64,000 nucleotides of DNA from Oegoconia quadripuncta (GCA_949316235.1 OX438743.1:30349242-30413241); one strand, 5' to 3'. Shown: positions 45,996 to 55,290, counted from the stretch's first letter. The notes: generated by a model not told the origin, from the sequence alone. A program made the numbers and translations.

Positions 45996-46630
45996 TATTT
46001 AAAGAGCTTAGTCACTTTGGTGACTTTGTCGCTCTGTAATGCCCCAGTGTATATGTTACATAATGCATTTAAATATACCTATACTTATATACTTGCCGGC
46101 CTGATTACAAATAGTTCGCATTATGTCAAGTAGTTACCTCTGCCTATTTTTCATGTCCCTAGTGTATGTCAATTGAAGGCCAGGTAATCGGCGTTATTTT
46201 GTAGCATTATGATTATTATTATAATTTGTATTGGTAGAGATTAATGTAAATAACGAAACATCACCTAATACAAACAGTTTTGCAATCCCAAAAACCTAAT
46301 TTTATTAAAGGTTCCATCGGAAAATTCAATACCTACTGATGAAAATGCATAAAACAACTGTTTTTTTTTTCACTATTTCTGGGTTAGTTCCATGGTAGTT
46401 GACCTATTGTTGGTGACTCGGTATAGCTGTGTGTAGTGGCGTGCGTACACGTAACCGCTGGCATGATCTTTACGCGATTACACTACACATGACAGGGAAA
46501 CCCACGACACGTGTTCATTATTAACGCCGACAGAGTTAACGTGTACTAATCTAGATCACGCCATTTGAGTATTGGGTCAAAAAATCAAAACGCTAAGATA
46601 AGGATAAAAGCACAAACGAACAATTATAGT
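45996..46630. other. Unannotated intergenic sequence
   Basis: No supportable feature. 46430-46560 is less AT-rich and contains an E-box-like cacgtg, but this alone is not evidence of regulation. Confidence 0.4.
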
Positions 46631-46768
46631 AGACTAACTTTCCGCCCGCGGCTCTGCCTGCGTAGAACAACTTCATCGCAGAAATTTGTTTATCCCGCGG
46701 GAACTACCCACTTTCTTCCAAATCCATCTTTCATCCAAACTTTCGCATTTATAATATTAGTTAGATAT
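46631..46768 (+). repeat. Dispersed repeat family 4, internally shortened
   Basis: 'actaactttccgcccgcgg', 'tttatcccgcgggaactacc', then directly 'catccaaactttcgcattta' and 'taatattagttaga'. The central 'gccgtgattgagcaacaaa' block is missing. Confidence 0.7.
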
Positions 46769-46884
46769 ACATACGCAGTAGTCTGCGTGTACCCATGCAA
46801 CTTAGTATACTATCTGCTCTTAAAATACTTACCGAGTTATTATATTAGCTATTAAAAACGGGTTCACCTCAAAGATCAGCTATG

Positions 46885-46980
46885 TTGGCCATCTTCGAGC
46901 GCACCAGCGCCAAACCGGTTAGGAGTCGAAGTGGTCGCCATTGCCGAAATCGGTCGGAAGCATCATCGTCATAAAAAAAA
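46885..46980 (+). mobile_element. Probable retroposon 3' end with poly(A)
   Basis: 'gagcgcaccagcgccaaacc', 'aggagtcgaagtggtcgcca', 'atcggtcggaagcatcatcg', 'tcataaaaaaaa'. The GC-richer patch ending in poly(A) looks like a truncated LINE 3' end; no second copy is in the window. Confidence 0.45.
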
Positions 46981-47404
46981 TATAATCTGATAAACTAAAT
47001 TGGAAAATACATACGATATAGTGAGGACAAAGTCTTAAAATCTGTAAAATTATTGTGTCTGAATTCTGAAGGCATTCAGAGGGCGGAGTGTGAGTTTTGT
47101 TTCGACTTAACTTTTACTTAGTTTACGTGACGATTTGTATGGAGAAATGTGCAGCGCCTCTAGCGGATAGTTTGCAAAACGTTTTTTTTCATAGGGACTT
47201 TTTTCGCAAACGCGAACGCGATGGTAAAAACGAGACAAAAGTCACACAAATATATACTTTATTGACTGTAGATACTCGTACTACAGAAAAAGAAGTATTT
47301 CTTATATTCTGTGGTACCTATAGTAAGACTATACTATACAAGACAAAATTCTACAACTCTTCAACAAATTGTTTAAAATAAATTACTGCTGTCCAAAATT
47401 TATT
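46981..47404. other. Unannotated intergenic sequence
   Basis: A 94-codon frame at 47097-47381 has no recognisable motif. Confidence 0.4.
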
Positions 47405-47545
47405 AGATGTTTACCCATACATATTTGTATACATAGATGATTCGAGAATAAACTTTCGTATTCATCATGCCCCCAGCTGGATTTAAACCCGCAACCGTTG
47501 GTTTCAAAGGCAGGCTTACCCACTACTCCTATCGCTCGTCTTTAT
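47405..47545 (-). mobile_element. Diverged tRNA-derived SINE (family 2-prime), minus
   Basis: 'gtattcatcatgcccccagc', 'tggatttaaacccgcaacc' (degenerate box B) and 'ggtttcaaaggcaggcttac' are the complement of the 6945 head. Confidence 0.55.
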
Positions 47546-48021
47546 TATGTGAGCACTGTTAGTTTTAATGAAAACACTCGTAGTTGTTTTGTATACCTTC
47601 GCTTTGTGTACTTGCTTTTAACGCAAGCTTTATGCTAGGGGTATTAGAACACTTTGACTTTAGCCCCGAATGAAGCTTGTATTAGAGATAAATCAGTTAC
47701 ACTAAAAGCATGCTCACATGTACATTTGAATAAGTAATAAACATCTTGTTTAATACTAGCAAATGACAATCTTGTCATTGCAAGAAAACTTATAGATATG
47801 TTATAGTTTTTGAAATGCGCTGTAGGTATGTACTAATAATTATAGTGAAGGAGTTATACATAACTTTGATATTTAATAGCTAAATTGAAAGTATGCGTAA
47901 TGTTTAATTAGGTATGTTTGTCTATTTATCTATGTAAGTATATGTATGTAAGCATGTAAATGTATTCACGTAGTGTAGTTTGTATCTATTTGCATTCTTA
48001 CAACCTGCCCATTTCAATTAT
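47546..48021. other. Unannotated sequence before the LTR element
   Basis: No supportable feature. Confidence 0.45.
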
Positions 48022-48025
48022 ATAT

Positions 48026-48340
48026 TTTTAGCATGGTCTTACTTACACCCGTCGATGCCAACCGGTGCTTCTATATAAGGCGAGCTGAACCGCGGCCGCT
48101 GGACATTTCGTTGTTGGCGGTCGTCGCGTGCAATTGAGCCATTTCGTTTTTCTTTATCATTCGTATAATGTTCTTAATTAAGAGTGAATAATAATTTCTT
48201 TTTAGTTTGGATGATTTGTTCCTCCCTTAACTCATGAAATATCAATATTACGGATATGAAAATACATGTTTAGATGTTTAGTTTAGAAGCCCGTGTCTTT
48301 TTTTAAGTTTATACCACTTCTGAAGCTAATAAAGCTAATA
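48026..48340 (+). repeat. 5' LTR
   Basis: 315 bp. TATATAAG at 48072-48079 is a good TATA box, placing transcription start around 48100 (ggacatttcgttg), with GGTCG about 20-30 bp on as a possible downstream promoter element. AATAAA at 48328-48333 lies only 7 bp before the LTR end. The LTR lacks canonical TG..CA ends: it starts ttttagcatgg and ends gctaata. Confidence 0.93.
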
Positions 48341-48350
48341 TCAGAAGTGG
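48314..48350 (+). promoter_or_regulatory. Inverted repeat across LTR/PBS junction, AATAAA in loop
   Basis: ccacttctga (48314-48323, in the LTR) is the exact complement of tcagaagtgg (48341-48350, just outside). The 17-nt loop agctaataaagctaata carries AATAAA. The 3' LTR keeps the left arm (50427-50436) and AATAAA but is followed by atattgtcc, so the hairpin can form only at the 5' side. Confidence 0.6.
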
Positions 48351-48356
48351 GATAAA
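48341..48356 (+). promoter_or_regulatory. Candidate primer-binding site
   Basis: tcagaagtgggataaa directly abuts the 5' LTR. tcagaagtggga resembles the complement of a tRNA-Leu 3' region inside the CCA end. There is no TGG at the junction, so if it is the primer site the tRNA would anneal a few bases in from its end. Assigned mainly by position. Confidence 0.45.
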
Positions 48357-48458
48357 GGACAACATGAGGCCCACAAGCAACGGAGGGAACAGATCTACCT
48401 TTCACAATCCTTGTTTAGCTTTCTGACGTGTAATTTCTGATAATTTTTCGAATTCATA

Positions 48459-48777
48459 ATGTCCGAGAATACCCGCGGTCGAACAAAAAAAACACATACG
48501 AGAGCGCACGCCAACACCGCCCCCTAATCTAAGTCAGCTGTCGGTGACGATGGAAGCTATCCTGAACCGGCTGAGCGTCCTCGAGCAACGCTCAGGCTCC
48601 GAGGCACTAGAAGCAGCGCCATTGGCAGTCAACGAGAGCAATGCGGCCACCGCGTCGTCGTCGGGGTCTGCATCATCCCGCGACGCTGCTACCCTCACGG
48701 ATGTAACGGAGCGTCTCATAGATGCGCTCAAATTCCTGAACCCGGTGAGATCAAATCATTATTATCCGACCAAATAA
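48459..48777 (+). pseudogene. Gag-like N-terminal frame, broken by an A8 run
   Basis: An ATG at 48459 opens a 22-codon frame (MSENTRGRTKK..) ending at 48525. A second frame, offset by +1, is open 48460-48777 and from its ATG at 48550 reads MEAILNRLSVLEQRSGSE, a short amphipathic, coiled-coil-prone segment, then an Ala/Ser-rich linker and VTERLIDALKFLNP. The two overlap at eight A residues at 48485-48492, a likely indel or slippage site. The composition resembles the start of retrotransposon Gag; no zinc knuckle is present. The codon after FLNP coincides with a donor-like ccg|gtgaga at 48744/48745. Whether it is translated is unknown. Confidence 0.5.
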
Positions 48778-49360
48778 TAATTTCCAAGTACCCCCAGTCG
48801 CGATAGAAAACGTAGCATGGTTTTTCTATAAATTTACGCAAGTGCTCTTTTCTCAACACTAAGTACCTCTGAAGAACAATAAGTAACGGTCAGGTAAGGC
48901 CGAGTCTGCCCAAGATTGAGGCTTTAGTTAAGTCTCCGATGCCTACTAACGTCAGCAGGCTGCAGGTCTATTACTAGAAAATCAAACAGCCTAAGACTCG
49001 CGAGTGAACAAAGATCGGAGTGCTCCTACTAAAACATTTTGTGTTAACGACTTGACTTATGTAATGAAGCGATCACAATGTGCAGGAAAACTAGACAGCG
49101 GCATAAGAGGACCCTGTAGATAACCAAAGTCCTGCCACATGGTGGATATGAACTACGATTGGTTACAGTCTCTTATGGGAAAACTACTCAGGCTGTTGCC
49201 GAGTATATACATGTTACCCTGGAGGGGTGAGTGGACACCAGAGACGTGTGCCGCTTTTTTCGAATGTGTGTATTTTTCGATTGTTATTTAATTGGATTCC
49301 TGCGGAGGCAAGTGGGAATCCTGTCAGATAAAGGTACTATGTGTAGTCATCCGTAGAGTT

Positions 49361-49664
49361 CGTGTGCGTAAATCGCCGGTCGAGCGGGGCTCGTGTGCGA
49401 TCATCGCCGGTCGAACTGTGCTCGTGTGCATACATTGCCGGTCGAGCTGTGCTCGTGTGCGTAAATCGCCGGTCGAGCTGGGCTCGTGTGCGATCATCGC
49501 CGGTCGAGCTAGCCCGTGTGCGTAAATCGCCGGTCGAGCTGGGCTCGTGTGCGATCATCGCCGGTCGGGCTGCCCGTGTGCGTAAATCGCCGGTCGAGCT
49601 GGGCTCGTGTGCGATCATCGCCGGTCGGGCTGCCCGTGTGCGCGTTTTTGCCGCCGGTCGGGCT
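49361..49664 (+). repeat. ~30-bp minisatellite with alternating unit types
   Basis: Ten units each begin cgtgtgcg/a and contain gccggtcg. Units alternate between type A (gtaaatcgccggtcgagctg) and type B (gatcatcgccggtcgggctg), lengths 29-31 bp. Units 6-9 form two nearly identical 60-bp A-B dimers, showing higher-order amplification. Frames remain open on both strands (RKSPVELGSCAIIAGR and similar), but the variable unit length breaks a common frame, so coding is unlikely. Confidence 0.95.
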
Positions 49665-49932
49665 TGTTCCAGGTGGCCATTAAGATGTCAACCCCGCTGC
49701 GCATGGGTGCTGCACGAGCTTGCGGTCATGGGCTGAAGGTGCAGCAGCAGTTTCGCAGTTGAAATGGAAACAGGAAAAAGGCCTTGTTTTATTACCTAAT
49801 TACTTTAATGAGACGTCTCGATAGGAGGAGATGCACATGAGGATATGCGATGAGTGCATGGTGACGAGTGAATTAAGTGAACTAATATGGAAGGAAAGTT
49901 TGTGAGATGTATGCTTACCTACACGATCGTAG

Positions 49933-50190
49933 GCTGATTATCTAATTCGGTTTCCAATTGCAGATGATGACGACCCCTGTGAAGGTTCGTCAAAACCTAC
50001 ACCTGGCCCCAGCGTTGAACTATCGATGGCACCTCTCGATCCGGAACCAGGTCCAAGACCGCTGTCAAGTAACGCTGGATCCAGTGACACCATCCAGGAG
50101 ACCTTGGTCGGGGACGACCAAATGTCAGGAGAAGCCGTTTTAGCATGGTCTTACTTACACCCGTCGATGCCAACCGGTGCTTCTATATAA
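49933..50190 (+). other. Frame running into the 3' LTR, behind an acceptor-like site
   Basis: An 86-codon frame without stop passes from the internal region into the LTR and ends at the TAA within the TATA box (50188-50190). From 49963 it is acidic and proline-rich (DDDDPCEGSSKPTPGP..) and ends AWSYLHPSMPTGASI. A splice-acceptor-like tttccaattgcag ends at 49963. An upstream donor-like site is at 48744/48745, but a phase-0 join would enter a different frame (49964-50143). It may be the residual C-terminus of a polyprotein from the parent element. Confidence 0.4.
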
Positions 50191-50453
50191 GGCGAGCTGA
50201 ACCGCGGCCGCTGGACATTTCGTTGTTGGCGGTCGTCGCGTGCAATTGAGCCATTTCGTTTTTCTTTATCATTCGTATAATGTTCTTAATTAAGAGTGAA
50301 TAATAATTTCTTTTTAGTTTGGATGATTTGTTCCTCCCTTAACTCATGAAATATCAATATTACGGATATGAAAATACATGTTTAGATGTTTAGTTTAGAA
50401 GCCCGTGTCTTTTTTTTAAGTTTATACCACTTCTGAAGCTAATAAAGCTAATA
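50138..50453 (+). repeat. 3' LTR
   Basis: 316 bp, same sequence as the 5' LTR with one extra T in the 8-T run near 50410. A short purine tract (aggagaag, 50128-50135) lies just upstream and may be the polypurine tract. Confidence 0.93.
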
Positions 50454-50549
50454 ATATTGTCCTTATACCCAAAAGTTGGCTTCCCCAAATTGTACGTTCT
50501 ACTCTCACTACCGACTTTCTGTAAAATGTTTTAAGGGTAATATTTTTCT

Positions 50550-50755
50550 TCGAATGTATGTATGTAACTATGTTCGTTCCTTTGGCACGTGCTGGAACCT
50601 AAACGGCTTGACCGATTTTGAAGTGCATGGTGTCGTTAGATTCGTTTTGGTACTCGGAGTGTCGTAGGATGCATTTTATAGTAAAAAAATCCAACACGGT
50701 GTCCGCAAAATACAAAATACATGATGTCGGGTTTTTTGGTTTTAAGATATTTATA
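50550..50755 (-). repeat. Dispersed repeat family D, minus
   Basis: 'aacggcttgaccgattttga', 'gtcgtaggatgcattttata', 'atccaacacggtgtccgcaa' and 'gatgtcgggttttttggttt' are the complement of 15967-16207. Confidence 0.65.
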
Positions 50756-51040
50756 TAGTTATTTTCTTTTCTGTTATGAAATAATTGTATATGATTTTCG
50801 TGGTTTTTAAAGTTATATATATATGAGTTATGGAAAGCGTTGTTACTAGGAGGTTATTGTCACTGACAGGTTTCTAATTATATGGGCAAAAAGTGCCGAG
50901 TATTATTGAACTTCTTTATTATTTTACGTTCCTGGTACCATTATCACGGGCTATCTTATGGTCTAAGGTTATTGCTACCATTATTCCATACAATATAGAA
51001 TGTAGTGCACCACCACGATTCTAATTAAGGCGCCGACGGT
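50756..51040. other. Unannotated intergenic sequence
   Basis: No supportable feature. Confidence 0.4.
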
Positions 51041-51175
51041 TGGCCATTGAAAAAGCATTAGCCTCGCGGTAATTAAGAGAGCATGCGCGCCACGCCACAG
51101 CGTATAAATTTGCATGCCCTGCGGTCAGTGGGAGCTCTACGCTCAAATAGGTCTATCGCATAGGAAATAGCGGAT
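51041..51175 (+). promoter_or_regulatory. Candidate TATA-type core promoter
   Basis: A GC-richer island in AT-rich DNA has tataaatt at 51103-51110 and an arthropod initiator-like tcagtg at 51125-51130. The spacing (about 24 bp from the first T to the initiator A) is shorter than the usual 28-32. The first downstream ATG (51173) is followed by a stop after three codons, so any transcript would be spliced, non-coding or absent. Confidence 0.25.
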
Positions 51176-51902
51176 GAAACTTTAAAATTGAAGAAGAAGA
51201 AAGACTAATTTTAGAGATTTGATGACACATCATAATAATTTCTGTACAGAAATATATATGTCCCATCAAAAACATAAATGTGAAAAGCCAAGTTCAATAT
51301 TAAGCATAATATACGCTGTGGATTTTGCTGACAAAACAATTGATATCTAATTTGGATGCCAAGTTCTGTAGATAATTTAATTATAATTTAACTTGACTAA
51401 TTTTTACCAACAAATCAAATTTCTAGAAGATAGATAGAAACTAGAAGAAGATATGTCAACCTAGCAGTATAACTACAGTTAACTTGCGTATGACATAAAG
51501 AAGATAAAATTGTTATCAAATGTAACCTGCTTGTGAAAACTAGCAAAGTCAAATCAAGAGCTTGAATTATTATTAAATTATCTACAGAACTTGTTATTCA
51601 TTTAGATTTCAATTATTTTGTCAACGAAGTCGACAAACACGTTAATGCTTAATATTGGACTTGTCTCCCATTTTCACATTTAATTTTATGGTTTTGATGG
51701 GATCAACCTTACACTAAACGGTTGATCGAATTTGATTAAAAAAAAATACATCTGAATACGTACGAACGTACTTGCAAATCGCTACCTCTCCAGCTTATAA
51801 CTTGAGAATGGTACAACAATATGTTTTTTGTTGGCTAGCCCCGTGGGCTGTGGAAAGATATTTAATACTAACTGATGGAAAAACTGGTGAAGCAGTTGTA
51901 CT
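51176..51902. other. Unannotated intergenic sequence
   Basis: AT-rich, no supportable feature. Confidence 0.4.
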
Positions 51903-52080
51903 CGCTATCGCAAACGATCAGCGAAGTTAAGCAACGTTTGACCACTGTCCTTGGATCGGTGACCACTAATTTGGTTTGTCTGTCCTGGCTGCTTAGTCGA
52001 CACAAATTCACTAATATACATTATGTCGTGTGTGGATTATAGCCAAAACTCCTAGTGAGGTCTTGCAGTACAATGGATAC
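51903..52080 (+). mobile_element. 5S-rRNA-like SINE head
   Basis: 51915-51936 (cgatcagcgaagttaagcaa then cg) and 51951-51964 (ttggatcggtgacc) match the internal promoter half of animal 5S rRNA (cgatcaccgaagttaagcaa and ttggatgggtgacc), in order and nearly at normal spacing. The first half of 5S is missing, and unrelated sequence follows. This fits a SINE3-type retroposon whose pol III promoter comes from 5S rRNA. It is too diverged and incomplete to be a 5S gene. The 3' boundary is estimated. Confidence 0.7.
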
Positions 52081-52157
52081 TTAAGGCTGCTGATGTGTGA
52101 AGGGATATTGAGGGACACTAAACTTCTACAGTGACTCCAGAGTTAACACCCAATTAT

Positions 52158-52397
52158 ATTTTCCCAATGCTGTGTTTCCGGCATGTTCCGGCAAGAAGTT
52201 CAATTCTTCATTCATCATCCGAACAGCCAAGGAATGGAACTCCCTTCCGGCGTCAGTTTTTCCTGAATCCTACAACCTTGCGATCTTCAAGAGCAGAGTG
52301 AATTTACTGGGAACGCGTGCTTCATCTTCGACCACATCGTCACTTTCCATCGGGTGAGATTGTGGTCAAACGCGAATCGAGTCAATCATAAAAAAAA
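52158..52397 (+). pseudogene. LINE family B 3' end (RT C-terminus)
   Basis: The frame 52172-52357 reads [20 protein letters not shown] then [11 protein letters not shown], a canonical Jockey-group RT C-terminus. The 3' UTR ('tcatcgggtgagattgtggt'-like) and poly(A) 52390-52397 follow. It is strongly 5' truncated and is the best of three copies (others at 19914 and 22137). Confidence 0.85.
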
Positions 52398-52475
52398 GTG
52401 TAAAAAGAATTGTACCAAGCCGTCTCTTCCCATTACCATACTCTTGGCAGTGTGTTTCCTGGCAGAGTAGAAGAA

Positions 52476-52725
52476 GGGACCAACCTGTTTCTTCCAGTGG
52501 GTGTCGTAAAAGGTGACTATGAGATCGTGTATTGTGAGCATATGTGTAGTATTGTAATAGTACACCAGTGATAGGCAGCAGTGCCATCGGTGGCTGTCGA
52601 ACAAGGCAAATTCTCCATAGAATACTATGCTACTTTATGTCGTCCTGTAATAGATTTTTATATATAAGTAATAAGTGTCTTTTCCCATGGGTATCATGAA
52701 AGTCGACTAAGGCACTTAACACCAA
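52476..52725 (+). repeat. Two family C core fragments
   Basis: 52476-52525 ('accaacctgtttcttccagt', 'gggtgtcgtaaaaggtgact') and 52677-52713 ('cttttcccatgggtatcatg', 'aaagtcgactaag') are both the conserved core of family C in plus orientation. Confidence 0.55.
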
Positions 52726-53594
52726 AACAGCAGGAGTACTTTCACGCTTTGGTTCAATTCGTTTTACATGTATCCCCAAAAATCATCACCCATCTTTAGA
52801 TTTCCCATCAGTCACACAATACACACAATCGTTAAACCAATACTTGAGTTACAATTGAAACGGTATCAATATCTACAGACAGATCCTTATTGTAGCATAA
52901 ATCTGTATCAATAACAAAACATATCACGTTCTGAACAGTACGCAATGCAACTGGATACATCTAGAAGTAAGGCCTGTCTTACACTGAGATGATATATTCA
53001 ATAACCACTTACATGTAACGTAAGCTATGCAGCTAATTTGCAGATGTGGATTTTACAGATGAAGCAATAACAAAATCGCATTCTATTCTACATCGCAGCA
53101 GTACGGAAGGGGCTTAAAGTTTTTAGACTCGATTCCTATTTGCAGTATTTTCTGTCGTATTCGCCAGATATCGCACTCGTCGGGGAAATTGAGCGGAAAT
53201 GGCGTTTGCTGAGTCAGAATATGATTTTGACGACTGCAACAATACGATTTCCGAGTTTTTATAGAATCAACTGCCCGGAGCAATGAGCGTTTGGGTGATA
53301 TCAGATGAGACAATCGTATAGAGAGCGCTGGGTTGTTATTGATATAGGAGATTGTTAGCTTTTACTACTTTAGATACGAGTATTATTTTAACAGACTGCG
53401 TCAAAAGGAGGGTAGTATTTTCGAGTATATGTATTGTGTGGGTATATCCAGACTAAATATAAATGCGAAAGAATATACGTGGAACTTAATAACTACCTAA
53501 TAACATAAAATAAAATTCAAATCTATATCTATAGTACTACCAATTTTACATGATAAGAGCACTTATATACCTGACATGAACAACTAATCTAAAG
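52726..53594. other. Unannotated intergenic sequence
   Basis: A 76-codon minus frame at 53083-53313 has no recognisable motif. 53455-53480 holds 'ataaatgcgaaagaata', a repeat-tail remnant. Confidence 0.4.
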
Positions 53595-53640
53595 AGCCTG
53601 TGCCACTTCATCATTTAGTTTAGAAGGTGGCACAGGTTCG
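53595..53640. repeat. Imperfect hairpin
   Basis: cctgtgccacttc pairs with gaaggtggcacagg with one bulged base across a 13-nt loop. The right arm continues into 'ttcggcccgtgtgggagagt', which may belong to a dispersed repeat. Confidence 0.6.
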
Positions 53641-54266
53641 GCCCGTGTGGGAGAGTGCCCAAGATGCTGGCTGCATTACCTCGCTGGATGGCAATGCTTA
53701 ATCTTTGAGCAACATAAGTGTCGGCTGAGACGTCGACCAATGCGAAAGTAAGTCTGTCTGTCAGTTTGCTACCTGTTCACGATTAAACCTCTGAACTAAT
53801 AGTATGGAAATTTGGTAAGTAGCCTGGGACGTACGCTACTTTTCATCCTAAAAAAGTCCGCAATAAAGTCTTGCAAATAGTGTGTGTGTCTGACTCGTTA
53901 TATAATCCTCAAGCCTAATAAATATCTTGGAAGATGTTATAGGCGACTACTTGTTTAACAATGAACATCCAAAGTTCTAACTTATGTTTTAAGTATACTT
54001 TTCAGGTACAAGTAATGTTCAGTTAGAAAAACATATATACTGCACTGATTAAGACTAATTCATATAAAATTCAAGATTATAGAGTTCATTTTTCAGTTTT
54101 TGGACAGCTTGGTTATTTGTTTCTCTCTTAATGCCTTAATTATTGAAGACTAAAAAGGTAAGATACCAATGTCTACTTGAATTTTGAATTTCGATTAATT
54201 TTTGTTGTATCAAAAATGGAACGCGAATATTTTCGAGTTGTCATTAGTAAAGTTTGATGTCAAGTT
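53641..54266. other. Intergenic DNA with a repeat tail
   Basis: 53755-53905 ('gtctgtctgtcagtttgcta', 'tagtatggaaatttggtaag', 'gtgtgtgtctgactcg') resembles the TG-rich retroposon tails. No gene is seen. Confidence 0.35.
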
Positions 54267-54620
54267 ATGGAGCGTTTTTCAGGCGAACGACGCTTTGAAA
54301 TTGTGAAAACCCACTACCGAAATGCTATTCCAAATTTCCAGGACGAGTTATCTCGCGGCGAGGAGAAGTAAACTGACCACCAAGATTACGATCTTGGTGA
54401 AAGTCCAGAGGTACGCCTCTGGACTTTTTCTTTGGGGTTTTCTGAAGGGAAAAGTGTATCTTAGTAATCCACAAACAATTCCTGAGCTCAAAACCGAAAT
54501 TCGTCGAGTTATTGATGAAGGTTAACCACAATTTATGTCAAAATGTCATCGAAAATTTCATACAAAGGTTGAACGTTTGCCAGCAAAGCGAGGCAGGCAT
54601 TTGTCGGATGTTGTGTTCCA
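54267..54620 (+). pseudogene. Internally deleted mariner/IS630-type transposase relic
   Basis: The N-terminal start is retained: ATG at 54267 reads MERFSGERRFEIVKTHYRN and stops at 54369. Then, in another frame, a C-terminal block GLFLWGFLKGKVYL..PELKTEIRRVIDE (54421-54525), and after a further shift NLCQNVIENFIQRL..CQQS (54530-54600). These are the two ends of an IS630/mariner-superfamily transposase of about 350 residues. The helix-turn-helix and the DDE/D catalytic region are missing. Between the two parts lie two perfect hairpins. Terminal inverted repeats are not identified. Confidence 0.8.
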
Positions 54621-55099
54621 CAAGTAACCTCCGTGTCCATTTTGAGAGTACTTTAAAGTTGAAAATAAAATACTCACAAAATTCTATTGCAATGTGTTTT
54701 ATAAAAAAAAAATGAAGTAGTAGGCGCCCATTATTAGCGCGTAGCGGCAGAAAGGTGCTACAAGAGATTGTGGTAATGGGGAAGCGAGAAATGGCCATAT
54801 AGGGAATTGGATATTCAGGGAAGTGGACGCCCGAGGAATCGTCAGATCGATGCCAGAAAGCAACTGACAGTGTAGAAGTGAAAAGAAACTATTATTCAAA
54901 TATTGTTTGCAGATATACGTAATGTAGAAACTCTGATTACCAAATTAAAGACCTAACACGAAAAAAAAAACTTAAACTTTAATATTAGTTATTGGGTTTC
55001 TTGCGAACAAACTTGCATTAATGATAACAATATATAGACGTTGCTTAACTTCGCTAACGGAAAGCGACTGCGCAACAAGTGCTTTGAAGGCACCATAGT
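54621..55099. other. Unannotated intergenic sequence
   Basis: No supportable feature; several frames of 66-86 codons lack motifs. Confidence 0.4.
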
Positions 55100-55290
55100 A
55101 TCAACGCAAGAATATGACCAACCACTGTCATCCCGTGAGTGTCGTAAAATGGAGCATAATAGCATACACCAGTGTTGGGTGTCATTGGTGCGGAGCTGCC
55201 AAAACGCCGCTTGACCAGCATTGCGAAAACAATGCAAATCACGCCATGGGGGGGATTATGTTCAGAAGTGGACTTTAATAGCCAGTTGAG
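55100..55290 (+). repeat. Dispersed repeat, family C variant
   Basis: 'actgtcatcccgtgagtgtc', 'gtcattggtgcggagctgcc', 'atgcaaatcacgccatgggg' and 'attatgttcagaagtggact' match 27390-27640 block by block. Confidence 0.65.

Larger units (their letters stand above)
48022..50457 (+). mobile_element. Compact non-autonomous LTR retrotransposon with ATAT duplications
   Basis: Two direct LTRs (48026-48340 and 50138-50453) flank 1,797 bp of internal DNA. ATAT at 48022-48025 and 50454-50457 is the target duplication. The LTRs are identical except for a T run of 7 versus 8, so the insertion is very young. No protease, RT, RNase H or integrase motif is readable in any frame, and the total of 2.43 kb is far below the 5-7 kb of an autonomous Gypsy/Copia/BEL element. 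It holds a Gag-like N-terminal frame, a minisatellite, a second frame entering the 3' LTR and splice-like sites. Mobilisation must come from a full-length relative elsewhere. The superfamily is not assignable without pol. Confidence 0.93.

Noticed and set aside
49337..49736. Repeat protein encoded by the LTR-element minisatellite
   Set aside because: Unit lengths vary between 29 and 31 bp so the frame is not preserved along the array, and frames are open on both strands.
51911..51966. Functional 5S rRNA gene
   Set aside because: Only the second half matches, with several changes in conserved positions and no 5S 5' half or terminator.
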